Positions 11,643 through 20,893 of a DNA stretch of 64,000 bases are shown here, one piece after another. Under the pieces are notes generated by a model that made no database searches, was not told the DNA's origin, and saw nothing but the letters and a program-made list of their open reading frames with translations. The stretch's first letter is position 1; every line of letters starts with the position of its first letter. Source of the stretch: Methylobacterium sp. UNC378MF (GTDB lineage: Bacteria > Pseudomonadota > Alphaproteobacteria > Rhizobiales > Beijerinckiaceae); the NCBI RefSeq assembly GCF_900103195.1, contig NZ_FMWU01000031.1, positions 1-64,000 on the forward strand, read 5' to 3'. Position numbers and translations under genes: made by a program.

Positions 11643-12824
11643 ATGCCAGTGCTCGACCTGACCGGCCCGGCCGCCCTCGGCGGGGCCGGAGATCGGAACG
11701 CGGCCCGCGGGCAGCGCGTGTCCACGCGGCTCCTGTTCCTGATCGTCGGCATCGCCAACGCCACCTGGGCGCCGCTGGTGCCGCTGGTGAAGGACCGCGC
11801 GGGCCTCGACGCGGCGGGACTCGGCCTGCTGCTCCTCACCTTCGGCATCGGCTCGCTCCTGGCGATGCCGAGCGCGGGGGCGGCGGCCGCGCGGCTCGGC
11901 TTCCGGCCGGTCCTGCTCGCCGGAACGCTCGCGCTCGGCCTCGCCTTGCCGGTGCTGGCCGTGGGCTCGGGCCTCGTGCCGCTCACCGGGGCGCTGCTGC
12001 TGTTCGGCGCCGGGATGGGGGCGATCGACTGCGTCATGAACCTGCAGGCGGTCGTGGTGGAGCGCGCGAGCGGACGGCCGATGATGTCGGGCTTCCACGG
12101 CCTCTACAGCCTCGGCTGCATCCTGGGGGCGCTGATCGCCAGCGTCCTGCTGGCCGCCGGGCTCGGCGCAGGCTGGAGCGTGCTGATCCTGGTCGCCGGG
12201 ATCGCGGCCCTGTTCGCGGCCGCCTGGCCCGGCATCCTGCCGGCCGGCCGGGCAGGGGGGAGCGGCGGCCCCGCCTTCGCGCTGCCCCGGGGCGTGGTGC
12301 TGGTCCTGGGCCTGCTCTGCTTCGTGGTGTTCCTCACCGAGGGCTCGGCCCTCGACTGGAGCGCCCTGTTCCTGATCCAGCAGCGGGGGCTCGATCCGGC
12401 CTGGGCGGCGCTCGGCTACGGGGCCTTCTCGGTGACGATGACGGCCGGGCGGCTTGCCGGCGACGCGATCGTGGCCCGGCTCGGCCGGCGGACGGTCGTC
12501 ATCCTCGGCGGGCTCCTGGCGGCGGCCGGCCTCGCACTCTCGGTCCTGGTGCCGGCCTGGGAGGCGGCGCTCGCCGGCTACGCCCTGGTCGGGGCGGGCT
12601 GCGCCAACATCGTCCCGGTCCTGTTCACGGCGGCCGGCCGCCAGACGACCATGCCCGACAGCGTCGCGGTCCCGGCGGTGACGACGCTGGGCTATGCCGG
12701 GGTGCTGGCAGGGCCCGCCCTGATCGGCTTCGCCGCGCAGGCGCTCGGCCTGCCGGCCGCCTTCCTGATCGTGGCCGCCCTGCTCCTCGGCGTCGCGGCG
12801 GCCGGGTGCTCCCTGCGGGGTTGA
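11643..12824 (+). CDS. MFS transporter, 12-TM type
   Basis: The 393-residue protein is a polytopic membrane protein with about 12 hydrophobic segments and no large loops. It has the compact organisation of MFS exporters of the YbjJ/fucose-permease-like group. Features include IANATWAPLVPLVKDRAGLDAAGLGLLLL at TM1-TM2, GAAAARLGFRPVLLAG (the MFS loop 2-3 position) and the repeat at the start of the second half, RLAGDAIVARLGRR. It probably moves a small metabolite or drug across the inner membrane by proton coupling; the substrate is unknown. ATG 11643 is used; an in-frame GTG at 11637 is equally possible. No regulatory gene adjoins. Confidence 0.78.
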   Translation: MPVLDLTGPAALGGAGDRNAARGQRVSTRLLFLIVGIANATWAPLVPLVKDRAGLDAAGLGLLLLTFGIGSLLAMPSAGAAAARLGFRPVLLAGTLALGLALPVLAVGSGLVPLTGALLLFGAGMGAIDCVMNLQAVVVERASGRPMMSGFHGLYSLGCILGALIASVLLAAGLGAGWSVLILVAGIAALFAAAWPGILPAGRAGGSGGPAFALPRGVVLVLGLLCFVVFLTEGSALDWSALFLIQQRGLDPAWAALGYGAFSVTMTAGRLAGDAIVARLGRRTVVILGGLLAAAGLALSVLVPAWEAALAGYALVGAGCANIVPVLFTAAGRQTTMPDSVAVPAVTTLGYAGVLAGPALIGFAAQALGLPAAFLIVAALLLGVAAAGCSLRG

Positions 12825-12853
12825 GCCTCGGGTCCGAATCCCGGGTCCGAGGC

Positions 12854-13270
12854 TCAGGCCTCCGCGTTGCGCGCCATGAAGGTCGCCGGGCTGCCATCCT
12901 CCGGGTTCACGAAGACGATGTCGGTGGGCGCCCGCCGGGGCGTGTCGATCGACAGGAAGGTCACCGGCGCGCCGGACTCGATCTCCGGCATGGCGTGGAC
13001 AATGCCCCTGGCGAAGAACAGCAGCTGGCCGGGGCCGAACGCGGCCACCGAGGCGGGGTCGTCCATCCAGAAGGTGCCCCGGCCCGACAGGCAGTACAGG
13101 TACTCGTCGCAGGTGGCGTGATAATGCGGCGGGGTCGGCCGGTAGACCCGGAACACCCGGGCGCTCGCGGCCGCCCGGTCGGTCAGGTAGGTGTCGGCCA
13201 GGAGCGTCGCGGCGCTGTCGGGCAGGGCCGCCGCCAGCGCCGCCACGTCGAAGATCCCGGTTTCCGCCAT
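12854..13270 (-). CDS. Single-domain cupin protein
   Basis: This 138-residue protein is a small cupin. Motif 1 is seen as PPHYHATCDEYLYCLSGRGTFW (HxH with a later Glu, about residues 48-69). Motif 2 is GPGQLLFFARGIVHAMP (Gly-rich turn and His, about residues 79-95). Such metal-binding cupins act as small dioxygenases, isomerases or sensors. It starts 11 bases after the stop of the quinone-reductase gene on the same strand, so the two are probably co-transcribed from the promoter facing the HxlR regulator. A role in quinone or electrophile handling is inference from that context. Confidence 0.75.
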   Translation of the reverse strand: MAETGIFDVAALAAALPDSAATLLADTYLTDRAAASARVFRVYRPTPPHYHATCDEYLYCLSGRGTFWMDDPASVAAFGPGQLLFFARGIVHAMPEIESGAPVTFLSIDTPRRAPTDIVFVNPEDGSPATFMARNAEA

Positions 13271-13280
13271 CCCGTCCCCC

Positions 13281-14300
13281 TCACGCCGGAAAGCCTTCGA
13301 GCACGATCTTGCCCTTGGCGCGCCCGCTCTCGATCAGCGCGTGGGCGCGCCGGAGATTCTCGGCGTCGATCCGCCCGTAATGCTCACCCAGGGTGGTTCG
13401 CAGGCGCCCGGAATCAACGAGGCGGGCGATCTCGTCGAGGAGCGCGCCCTGGGCGGCGATGTCGGCGGTGGCGAACATCGAGCGGGTGAACATGAACTCC
13501 CAGTGCAGCGACAGGCTCTTGCGCTTGAGGAGCCCGACATCGAGGCGCTCGGGATCGTCGATCAGGGCCAGCCGCCCCTGCGGGGCGATCAGGTCGACGA
13601 TCGCGGCGAGGTGGGCGTCGGTATTGGTCGTGGAGAAGACCAGCCCCGGTGCGCCGAGCCCCAGGGCCGCCACCTCGGCGGCGAGGGGCCTGGAATGGTC
13701 GACCACGTGGTGGGCGCCGAGATCCCGGCACCAGGCCGCCGTCTCGGGCCGCGACGCGGTGGCGATCACGGTGAGGTCGGTGAGCGCCCGGGCGAGCTGG
13801 ATCGCCACCGAACCGACGCCCCCCGCCCCGCCGACGATCAGGATCGCCGGTGCGGCGCCCGGCACGGACTTTCCGGTGTCGAGCCGGTCGAACAGGGTCT
13901 CCCAGGCGGTGATCGCGGTGAGCGGCAGGGCGGCGGCCTGCGCCCAATCGAGACGCGCCGGCTTGTGGCCGACGAGGCGGGCGTCGACGCAATGGAACTG
14001 GGCGTTCGTCCCCGGCCGGGTGAGGTCGCCCGCATACATCACCGCGTCGCCCGCGGCGAAGCCCTGGACCTCCGCGCCCGCGGCGACGACGGTTCCGGCC
14101 GCGTCCCAGCCCAGCACCTTGAGTCCGCCGGCCTCCGGTTCGGCCCGGCGCCGGACCTTGGTGTCGACGGGATTCACCGAGACCGCCTCGACCTTCACCA
14201 GGAGGTCGCGCGGGCCGGGTTCGGGCTGCGGCAGGTCGCAATCGACCAGGGCTTCGGGATCGGTGATCGGCAGGGATTTGCGGTATCCGACGGCGCGCAT
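13281..14300 (-). CDS. Zinc-independent alcohol dehydrogenase/NADPH:quinone oxidoreductase family
   Basis: The 339-residue MDR-family enzyme starts MRAVGYRKSLPITD. It has the GroES-like N-terminal domain (VKVEAVSVNPVDTKVRR, about residues 37-55) and an NADPH-binding Rossmann fold (ILIVGGAGGVGSVAIQLA, about residues 152-169). The Cys/His zinc ligands of true alcohol dehydrogenases are not apparent, as in quinone reductases (zinc-binding-free QOR, ZonB/YogA type). The reaction is probably NADPH-dependent reduction of quinones or enones. GAGGAG precedes ATG 14300. It is divergent from an HxlR regulator 110 bases away and leads a two-gene unit with the cupin. That arrangement matches redox-sensed quinone-detoxification modules. 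Confidence 0.85.
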   Translation of the reverse strand: MRAVGYRKSLPITDPEALVDCDLPQPEPGPRDLLVKVEAVSVNPVDTKVRRRAEPEAGGLKVLGWDAAGTVVAAGAEVQGFAAGDAVMYAGDLTRPGTNAQFHCVDARLVGHKPARLDWAQAAALPLTAITAWETLFDRLDTGKSVPGAAPAILIVGGAGGVGSVAIQLARALTDLTVIATASRPETAAWCRDLGAHHVVDHSRPLAAEVAALGLGAPGLVFSTTNTDAHLAAIVDLIAPQGRLALIDDPERLDVGLLKRKSLSLHWEFMFTRSMFATADIAAQGALLDEIARLVDSGRLRTTLGEHYGRIDAENLRRAHALIESGRAKGKIVLEGFPA

Positions 14301-14410
14301 CGTGATCTCCTCGAACGGTCGCCGCAGGAGATGCCGCCTGCCTTCACAGGCCGCAAGTACGCACATAAAACGCCGATAGTGCCGGAAACGATACCGTCGG
14401 AGAGGATGCC

Positions 14411-14770
14411 ATGCCCCGCACCCGCCACCACACCGGCGCCTGCAGCCCCGGCTGCGCCGTCGAGGCGACCCTCCGGTTCATCGACGGCAAGTGGAAGGGC
14501 GTAATCCTCTACCACCTGCTGGAGGGGACCCTGCGCTTCAACGAGATCCGGCGGCGGCTCACCAGTGTAACCCAGCGCATGCTCACGAATCAGCTGCGCG
14601 AAATGGAAGCCGACGGCCTGATCACCCGGACGATCTATCCCCAGGTTCCGCCGAAGGTCGAATACAGCCTGACCGAGCGGGGTCGATCCCTCGAGCCGGT
14701 CATCCGTGCGCTGAAGACATGGGGTGATCTGCACGCCGAGCCGGCACAAGCGATCCAGAACGCCGCCTGA
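14411..14770 (+). CDS. HxlR-family transcriptional regulator
   Basis: The 119-residue protein is a dimeric winged-helix regulator of the HxlR family. The sequence shows the family core FIDGKWKGVILYHLLEGTLRFNEIRR, the recognition segment SVTQRMLTNQLREMEADGLI, and the wing QVPPKVEYSLTERG. Two N-terminal cysteines (C11 and C15) occupy the region where YodB/QorR-type members sense quinones or diamide by thiol chemistry. It is divergent from a quinone oxidoreductase/cupin unit, so it most likely represses that unit and itself from the 110-base spacer until oxidised by electrophiles. Regulation is inferred from family precedent and layout. Confidence 0.9.
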   Translation: MPRTRHHTGACSPGCAVEATLRFIDGKWKGVILYHLLEGTLRFNEIRRRLTSVTQRMLTNQLREMEADGLITRTIYPQVPPKVEYSLTERGRSLEPVIRALKTWGDLHAEPAQAIQNAA

Positions 14771-14872
14771 TTGGGCAGATCCGTGCCGGATCTGTACGAA
14801 GCCGCATAACCCTATCTTTATGTCTTCGCCGGATGGTGAACCGTCTCCTGCTGGACGGTCCCAGATCTTCGG

Positions 14873-16921
14873 ATGCCCATCCTTGCCTCGCTCCGCGCCC
14901 GCATCCTCGCGGTGGCGCTCGCCCCCTGCCTGGCCTTCGCGGGGGCGGGGGGCCTGGCCGTGTCGGACCAGTGGGCGCGGCGCGGCGAGATGGACCGGGT
15001 GGAAAGCTTGGTCGGCCTCGCCTCCCGGATCAGCGCCTTCGTGCACGAGGCCCAGCGGGAGCGTGGAGCCTCAAGCCTGTTCCTGGGCGCGAGGGGGGCG
15101 CAGTTCGGACCGGACCTGGCGGCCCAGCGCGGACGCACCGACGCGGCGCTCGCCGGGCTGCCCGAGGCCATGGCCGTCGCGACGGGCTTCGGCCCGGTCT
15201 TCGCGGCCCGGGGAGACGGCTTCGCGAAGGCGCTCACCGGACTCGTCGCGCAGCGCCGGGCGGTCGATGACCTGACGGCGGGCACGCCGTCGGTCGTGGC
15301 CTATTACACGGGCCTGATCGGCGAGGGGCTCGGGCTCGTGCGGGCGATGGGCGGCGTGATCGACGAGGCCGGCCTCGTAGCCCGGGCGAATGCCTACGCG
15401 TCCTTCCTGTCCATGAAGGAGGCCGCCGGCCTGGAGCGGGCCGCCGTCTCGGCCGCCTTCGCGTCCGGCCAGCTGGATCTCGCGGCCGCCCGCCGCCTCG
15501 CCACGCTCGCTTCCGAGCAGGCGACCTATGCCGGCCTGTTCCGGGCCGGGGCCGAGGCCGGGCAGGCGAGCCTGCTCGACGCCGCCGAGGCGACCGAGCC
15601 GGCCCGGGAGGTCGCGCGCCTGCGGACGCTCGCGCAGGAGACGGTACCGGGTACGCCGCTCGCCTACCGCGACGCGCCGGCCTGGTTCCGCCTCGCCACG
15701 CAGCGCATCGACGCCCTGAAGGGCGTGGAGGACCGGCTCACCGCCGATCTGGTGGCAGCCGCAGGCGCGGTGCATGCCCGGGCCGACCGGATGCTGATGC
15801 TCTGGGCCGCCGGAGGGCTCGCCCTGTTCGCCCTCTCGGCCGGCCTCGCGATCTGGCTCGGCACGGCGATCGCCCGGCCGCTCGTCCGGATGGCGCAGGT
15901 GCTGACCGCGATCGGCCGCGACGAGGGCACGGCCGATCTGGCGATCCCGGCCGGCGGACCGCGGGAGGTCCGGGCGATCGCCGCGGCCGCATTGGCGTTC
16001 CGCGACAGCGTCGCCGAGCGCCGGGCGGCCCGGGCCGCGCAGGAGCGGCTCGCCGCCGAGACCGCGGCGGCCCAGCGCGCGGCAGCCCTCGGCCTCGCCG
16101 ACAGTTTCGAGCGCCAGGTCGGCGGGATCGTGGAGGCGGTCTCGGCCGCGGCCGCCGAGCTGGAGGCCTCCGCCCACGGCATGGCCCGGGCAGCCCGGGA
16201 CACGACCGATCTCAGCCGGGCGGTGGCCAAGTCCGCCGATTCGGCCGCGCGCTCGGCCGACACGGTGGCGGCGGCCACCGAGGAACTCACCGCCTCGGTC
16301 CGGGAGATGGGCGTGCAGGTCGGCGCCTCGGCCGACCTCGCCGCCGCCGCGACCCGGGACGCGGACGGGATGGCCGGCGAGGTGCGGCGCCTTTCCGAGG
16401 CGGCCGGCAGCATCGGGGAGATCGTCGCGATCATCTCGCAGATCGCCGGCCAGACCAATCTGCTGGCGCTCAACGCCACCATCGAGGCGGCCCGGGCCGG
16501 GGAAGCCGGGCGCGGCTTCGCGGTGGTGGCCGCCGAGGTGAAGCACCTCGCCGAGCAGACCGCCCGGGCCACCCAGGAGATCGCCGCCAAGGTCGCCGAG
16601 ATCACCGGTTCCACGGAAGCCTCGGTCCGGTCCATCGGCGGCATCACCGAGGTGATCCGCACTCTCGCCCGGATCGGCGCCGAGATCGCCGCCATGGTCG
16701 AGCAGCAGGGCACGGCCACCGCCGAGATCGCCCGGACCACCGGGCAGACCTCGCAGGATACCCGCGGGGTCTCCGGGCACATGGCGGGCGTCGGCGAGGC
16801 GGCCGGCACCGCCAGCCAGGGCTCGGCCCAGGTGCTGCAGGCGGCGGCCGACCTCTCTCGCCAGGCGGGGGACCTGCGCGGCGCGGTCGAAGGCTTTCTG
16901 GCCCGCATCCGGGCCGCCTGA
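14873..16921 (+). CDS. Methyl-accepting chemotaxis protein with NIT sensor domain
   Basis: This 682-residue chemoreceptor has an N-terminal membrane helix (about residues 8-30) and a periplasmic all-helical nitrate/nitrite-sensing NIT domain (about 35-295, with the motif [14 protein letters not shown]). A second membrane helix follows (about 308-330), then a HAMP domain (about 331-385) and a cytoplasmic signalling domain (about 415-660). The hairpin tip is clear: [34 protein letters not shown]. No C-terminal CheR/CheB-tethering pentapeptide is present (it ends FLARIRAA). The role is likely to signal nitrate, nitrite or a related ligand to CheA/CheW. Ligand specificity is only suggested by the NIT family. 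Confidence 0.92.
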   Translation: MPILASLRARILAVALAPCLAFAGAGGLAVSDQWARRGEMDRVESLVGLASRISAFVHEAQRERGASSLFLGARGAQFGPDLAAQRGRTDAALAGLPEAMAVATGFGPVFAARGDGFAKALTGLVAQRRAVDDLTAGTPSVVAYYTGLIGEGLGLVRAMGGVIDEAGLVARANAYASFLSMKEAAGLERAAVSAAFASGQLDLAAARRLATLASEQATYAGLFRAGAEAGQASLLDAAEATEPAREVARLRTLAQETVPGTPLAYRDAPAWFRLATQRIDALKGVEDRLTADLVAAAGAVHARADRMLMLWAAGGLALFALSAGLAIWLGTAIARPLVRMAQVLTAIGRDEGTADLAIPAGGPREVRAIAAAALAFRDSVAERRAARAAQERLAAETAAAQRAAALGLADSFERQVGGIVEAVSAAAAELEASAHGMARAARDTTDLSRAVAKSADSAARSADTVAAATEELTASVREMGVQVGASADLAAAATRDADGMAGEVRRLSEAAGSIGEIVAIISQIAGQTNLLALNATIEAARAGEAGRGFAVVAAEVKHLAEQTARATQEIAAKVAEITGSTEASVRSIGGITEVIRTLARIGAEIAAMVEQQGTATAEIARTTGQTSQDTRGVSGHMAGVGEAAGTASQGSAQVLQAAADLSRQAGDLRGAVEGFLARIRAA

Positions 16922-16930
16922 CGACGGGGA

Positions 16931-17011
16931 TCCCGAAGGGCTCGGCCCTTGGGCGGGGCGTCGGGGCGCGGCCCTGCACCCGCGAAGGATCCGGGACCTT
17001 TCGGATCGGGG
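16931..17011. repeat. Dispersed intergenic palindromic repeat, copy 1
   Basis: This copy has the family layout: a CCGAAGGGCT..GCCCTT hairpin, a GGCGGGGCGTCGGGGC middle, CCCTGCACCCGCGAAGG and a GGATCCGGGACC/TTTCGGATC end. It lies just after the stop of the chemoreceptor gene and before the convergent end of the amidohydrolase gene. Related copies lie at 17927, 36405, 38896 and 57742. Confidence 0.7.
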
Positions 17012-17017
17012 ACTCTT

Positions 17018-17875
17018 CTACCCGCCGAGACCGAGACCGAGGAGCCGGTCGGCGTTGCGCCAGAGGGCGGCCTCCAGGGCGGCCTCGGAGAGCCCGAGCG
17101 CGCGGAAATCCGCCACGCCCTGGCCCATCGGGCGGAACGGGAACGAGGAGCCGAACAGGAACTGGTCCTTCATGAAGCCGTTCGCCGCCTCGACGTACAG
17201 GCCGCCGCCCGGCGCGAAGGTGTACATGTCCGGCGAGACGAAGACGTTGGCGTTGCGGAACGCCACCGCCACCATGTCGGCGACGCGCGGGTAGAAGCCG
17301 TGGCAGCACACGATCGGCAGCTTCGGGAAGGTCCGGGCGACCCGGTCGACCGCGAGCGGGTCGTTGAGGCGCAGGTCCGGCGTGGTCGGGCCCGACATCA
17401 CGAAGGCCGGGACCCCGAGCTCCTGGCACAGGTCGTAGAGCGGCATCAGGCGCTCGTCGTCGGCCGTCATGGCCTCGCGATAGAAGCCGGCATCGAGGTT
17501 GATGCCCTTGAAGCCGAGTTCGGTCACGGCGCGCTTCGCCTCCGCGACCGCGGCCTTTCGGCCGAGCTTGACCGGATCCACCGAGGCGATGCCGATCAGG
17601 CGCTTCGGATCGTGCCGGGCGGCCTCCGCCAGCGCGTCGTTCGTGACCCGCACCCCCGGGACCGAGCGGGCGACCATGACGGCGACGTCGATGCCGGCCC
17701 CGTCCATCTCGGCGCAGAAACCTTCGATCGTCGTGCCGCGCGTGAAGTGCTCGACCTCCCGGCTGCCGACCCGGGCATTCAGCCAGCGGGCAACCCCGAA
17801 TTCCGGCGTGTCGGGCTCGGCGCCGAAGAACCTGTGCAGGAAGGTCGGACGGCTGCGCATGTCCACGACGGGCAT
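17018..17875 (-). CDS. Amidohydrolase-2 family TIM-barrel metal-dependent hydrolase
   Basis: The 285-residue protein has an amidohydrolase_2 fold. Visible are VVDMRSRPTFLHRFFGAE at the N-terminus, ELGFKGINLDAGFYREA, PLYDLCQELGVPAFVM, LPIVCCHGFYPRVADM (His on strand 6) and the terminal FLFGSSFPFRPM stretch, where the family's D..yP motif usually sits. Members hydrolyse or decarboxylate ring acids and lactones (ACMSD-like). The usual HxH on strand 1 is not present here (DMRSRP), and FGSSFPF has Ser where many have Asp, so metal binding may be altered. ATG 17875 is chosen over upstream codons, which fall in the adjacent repeat. A neighbouring MFS transporter on the same strand could supply its substrate. 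Confidence 0.75.
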   Translation of the reverse strand: MPVVDMRSRPTFLHRFFGAEPDTPEFGVARWLNARVGSREVEHFTRGTTIEGFCAEMDGAGIDVAVMVARSVPGVRVTNDALAEAARHDPKRLIGIASVDPVKLGRKAAVAEAKRAVTELGFKGINLDAGFYREAMTADDERLMPLYDLCQELGVPAFVMSGPTTPDLRLNDPLAVDRVARTFPKLPIVCCHGFYPRVADMVAVAFRNANVFVSPDMYTFAPGGGLYVEAANGFMKDQFLFGSSFPFRPMGQGVADFRALGLSEAALEAALWRNADRLLGLGLGG

Positions 17876-17926
17876 TTTCTGCGACTCTCCGGTGAGGCTG
17901 GGGGATCGTGCGGTGTGTACGGGCAA

Positions 17927-18041
17927 GTCCCGGGTTTCCAAAGGGCCAGCGGGCCCTTTGGCGGGGTGTCGGGGCGGAGCCCCGACGAGCACGGCTTCGC
18001 CCTGCACCCATGACAAGGTCCCGGGCCTTTCGAGACCAGTG
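17927..18041. repeat. Dispersed intergenic palindromic repeat, copy 2
   Basis: This full-length copy contains three hairpins: AAAGGGCC..GGGCCCTTT (17940-17959), GGGGCGGAGCCCC (17970-17982) and AAGGTCCCGGGCCTTT-type ends near 18014-18030. It lies between the MFS and amidohydrolase genes, which share an orientation, so it may act as an internal processing or attenuation site. Confidence 0.75.
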
Positions 18042-18097
18042 TTTCTCGGCTCAAGACTCCGGAACCGTTCGGCACGACGCCGTGAGGCCCGGCGACA

Positions 18098-19504
18098 TCA
18101 GTGCGAGACGGCCTCCAGGACCTTGCCGCGGGTCTCGACGCCGAGGATCAGGACCAGCAGGGCGGCGATGAGGAAGCCGCCGGCCCCCACCTGGAAGGCC
18201 GCGGCCGGGCCGTGATCCCGCACCAGAACCGGCACGATCATCGGGCCCAGGATCGCGCCGATCCGGCCGAAGGCCGAGGCGAAGCCGGCGCCCGTGGCCC
18301 GCGCCCGGGTCGGGTAGAGTTCCGGCGTGTAGGCGTAGAGGCAGCTCCACATGCCGAACATGAAGAACTGCATCACGAAGCCGGCGACGAACAGCCAGGT
18401 CACCGCGATGCCCGAGACGGTCAGGAGCGACCCGGCGCCGGCATTGCCGTACAGGTAGGCCGAAGCCGCCGCGCAGATCAGGAACAGGGCGGTGGCGGGC
18501 TTGCGGCCGACCCGCTCGAGCAGCACCGCCGCGGCGGCGAAGCCCGGGATGCCGCCGAGGGTGATCAGGGTGACGAAGCCCACCGAGCCGACGTTGGAGA
18601 AGCCGCGCTCCTTGAGCAGCACGGCGATCCAGGCGTTGAGGCCGAAGAAGCCGATCAGCGCGAAGAACCACAGCCCGAACGCCATCACGGTGCGCAGGCG
18701 GTATTCGGGCGCGAACAGCGTCGCGACGGCGCCGAGCCGCGGGGCCGGCACCGCGGCTGCCGGCCCCGGCCCCGGCCCCGGCGCGACCGGGGGGAGGGGA
18801 CGGCCGGTGGCCCGCTCGACGGCCCGCTCCATGCGGGCCATCACGGCCTCGGCCTCGCCCCGGCGGCCGATCTCGGCGAGCCAGCGGGGCGATTCCGGCA
18901 TCGTGCGGCGCACCGCCAACACCACGAGCGACAGCAGGCCGACCACCACGAAGGCCCAGCGCCAGCCGAGATAGGGCAGCACGAAGAAGCTGATCGCCCC
19001 CGAGAGGACGTAGCCGACCGCCCAGAACCCTTCCAGGATCGCGATGTACTTGCCGCGCACCGGGGCCGGGACGATCTCCGAGACCATCGCCTGCGCCACC
19101 GGCGCCTCGCCGCCGACGCCGACGCCGATCAGGAACCGGCAGGCCATCAGCACGGGCAGGCTCCAGGCGGCCGCCGCCGCGAGGCTCGCCAGACCCCAGA
19201 CCACCATGGTGACCTGGAACACCGCCTTGCGGCCGAACCGGTCGGAGGCGGTGCCCGCGAGGATGTTGCCCACGAGCTGGCCCGCGAAGGTCATGGCGGC
19301 GAGCTGGCCGGCCTCGGTGGGCGTCAGGTTGAACGCCGCCACGATCGCGCCGAGCAGGAAGGTCAGGAGCGCCACGTCGATCTGATCGACGAGCCACGCC
19401 GAGGCGATGATCGCGAAGATCCTGCGCTGGTAGCCCGACATGGGCAGCCGCTCCAGGCGCGCCGCGATGTCGGAGGCGCCGGGGCGTTCTGCGGCTGGCG
19501 GCAC
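18098..19504 (-). CDS. MFS transporter, aromatic-acid/sugar-porter type
   Basis: The 468-residue 12-TM transporter has clear superfamily signatures: DRFGRKAVFQ in loop 2-3, GVGVGGEAPVAQAMVSEIVP in TM4 to loop 4-5, RRTMPESPRWL after TM6, a Pro/Gly/Ala-rich central cytoplasmic loop, and TPELYPTRARATGAGFASAFGRIGA in the C-terminal half. These match the metabolite:H+ symporter group that includes aromatic-acid importers (AAHS) and inner-membrane metabolite transporters. It probably imports an organic acid. The amidohydrolase lies downstream on the same strand, separated by a repeat, and may use the imported compound. Confidence 0.85.
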   Translation of the reverse strand: MPPAAERPGASDIAARLERLPMSGYQRRIFAIIASAWLVDQIDVALLTFLLGAIVAAFNLTPTEAGQLAAMTFAGQLVGNILAGTASDRFGRKAVFQVTMVVWGLASLAAAAAWSLPVLMACRFLIGVGVGGEAPVAQAMVSEIVPAPVRGKYIAILEGFWAVGYVLSGAISFFVLPYLGWRWAFVVVGLLSLVVLAVRRTMPESPRWLAEIGRRGEAEAVMARMERAVERATGRPLPPVAPGPGPGPAAAVPAPRLGAVATLFAPEYRLRTVMAFGLWFFALIGFFGLNAWIAVLLKERGFSNVGSVGFVTLITLGGIPGFAAAAVLLERVGRKPATALFLICAAASAYLYGNAGAGSLLTVSGIAVTWLFVAGFVMQFFMFGMWSCLYAYTPELYPTRARATGAGFASAFGRIGAILGPMIVPVLVRDHGPAAAFQVGAGGFLIAALLVLILGVETRGKVLEAVSH

Positions 19505-19619
19505 GGTCGGCTGTCTCCTGCCGCGTCCCGGACCGTTCCGGGGCGGTTCCGCCGATCCGGTACAGCAGGCCGGGCTCCCGGAACAGGGACGGCGGCACGC
19601 TCGGCCTGCGCCGGGGCGT

Positions 19620-19874
19620 TCAGTCGGGAATGGCGAAGCCGATCGACAGGCACAGGACCGCGACGGCCGTCAGTGCCATGGCGGCCTGGCGGACCTGATG
19701 CCAGCGGGCGCTGCGCGCACGCTCCTCTGGGCTGGCGCCCAGCTGCAGCTCGTCGTCGAAGCCCTTCACGAAGGATTCGAAGCTCGGAAAGGCGCGCCGC
19801 GCGAGCCACATCCACACGCCGACGGCGACCAGGCTGAAGGCCCAACCGCCGTAGGTAAACGCATCGTCCAGCAT
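19620..19874 (-). CDS. Small membrane protein, unknown function
   Basis: This 84-residue protein has two predicted membrane helices (about residues 9-26 and 64-80) joined by a hydrophilic segment of about 35 residues rich in Glu, Arg and Ser. I do not recognise the family. It stands alone between rlmB and the MFS gene, on the same strand as both. The coding frame has a strong third-position GC pattern and an ordinary length for such proteins, so it is probably real, but no role can be assigned. Confidence 0.55.
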   Translation of the reverse strand: MLDDAFTYGGWAFSLVAVGVWMWLARRAFPSFESFVKGFDDELQLGASPEERARSARWHQVRQAAMALTAVAVLCLSIGFAIPD

Positions 19875-20029
19875 CCGGCGCAGCCCTCGAGCCTACGCCC
19901 CCCTCACCCTCACTTCTACGGGAGATTGCGGAGATTGCCTAGGCGGACGAGGGGCTTCCGGCGCCGGTTCCGTGTTTCCGGACATGTCTCGGCCGGACCC
20001 GCCGGGCCGTCGTCTCGATCAGGCGCCGG

Positions 20030-20872
20030 TCAGGGCGCGGTCCGGCCGAGGGCGTAGAGGGTGATGGCGGCCGCGTTCGAGACGTTGAGACTGCGGATCG
20101 CCCCCGAGAAGGGGATCCGGGCCAGGACGTCGCAGCAGCCCCGGGTCCGCTCGCGCAGGCCCTTGCCCTCGGCGCCGAGCACGATCACCAGCGGCCGCGC
20201 GACCGTCAGCGCGTCGAGGCTCTCGGGCGCGTCGGAATCGAGGCCGACCCGGGTGAAGCCGCGTTCGCCCAGGGCGATCAGAGCCTCGGCGAGGTTCCGC
20301 ACGGTCACGAACGGCACGTGTTCCAGGCCGCCGGAGGCGGATTTCGCCAGGACGCCGGTGGCGCCCGGCGCGTGGCGCGCCGTGGTGACGATTCCGGCCA
20401 CCCCGAAGGCCGCGGCGGTGCGCACGATCGCCCCGACATTGTGCGGGTCGGTGATCTGGTCGAGCGCCAGCAGCAGCGCGTCGGCGGGCAGGTCGTCGAG
20501 GCCGGGGGCGGGCAGGGGCTCGGCCTCGAGATACAGGCCCTGGTGGACCGCGTCCGGGCCGAGCAGACGGCCGATCTCGCTCGGCCGCACCAGTTCGGGC
20601 GTGATCCGCAAGGGGCCGCCGAACTCCGCCTCCAGCCGCGCGGCCGCGTTCTCGGTGGCGAGCAGCCGGTGCAGGCCGCGCTCGGCATTGCCCAGGGCCT
20701 GCACCACGGGATGCCAGCCGTAGAGCACGGCCGGCCCGTCGCCGCCCTCCTCGTGCCGGCGACCCGCCGCCGGGCGGCCACCGGGCCGCGGAGCCGCCCA
20801 CCGGGATCCGTGCGGGCGGTGATGGGCGGGCCGGCCGCCGGGCGGCCGGCCGTCATTCCGGCGGTCCGTCAT
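20030..20872 (-). CDS. rlmB: SpoU-family 23S rRNA (guanosine-2'-O)-methyltransferase RlmB
   Basis: This is a TrmH/SpoU-class knotted methyltransferase that uses S-adenosylmethionine to methylate the ribose of a 23S rRNA guanosine (G2251 in E. coli). The substrate-binding domain starts LYGWHPVVQAL. The three SpoU motifs are present: DQITDPHNVGAIVRTAAAFG, IVLGAEGKGLRERT and IPFSGAIRSLNVSNAAAITLYA. The ATG at 20872 gives 280 residues with a basic, disordered first 50 residues (RRNDGRPPGGRPAHH), common in alphaproteobacterial RlmB. A more upstream ATG (20995) would add a stretch including a tandem PLAQA repeat and is less likely. The gene lies directly left of the replication module. Confidence 0.9.
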   Translation of the reverse strand: MTDRRNDGRPPGGRPAHHRPHGSRWAAPRPGGRPAAGRRHEEGGDGPAVLYGWHPVVQALGNAERGLHRLLATENAAARLEAEFGGPLRITPELVRPSEIGRLLGPDAVHQGLYLEAEPLPAPGLDDLPADALLLALDQITDPHNVGAIVRTAAAFGVAGIVTTARHAPGATGVLAKSASGGLEHVPFVTVRNLAEALIALGERGFTRVGLDSDAPESLDALTVARPLVIVLGAEGKGLRERTRGCCDVLARIPFSGAIRSLNVSNAAAITLYALGRTAP

Positions 20873-20893
20873 CGGGATGCGATCGGCAAGAAG

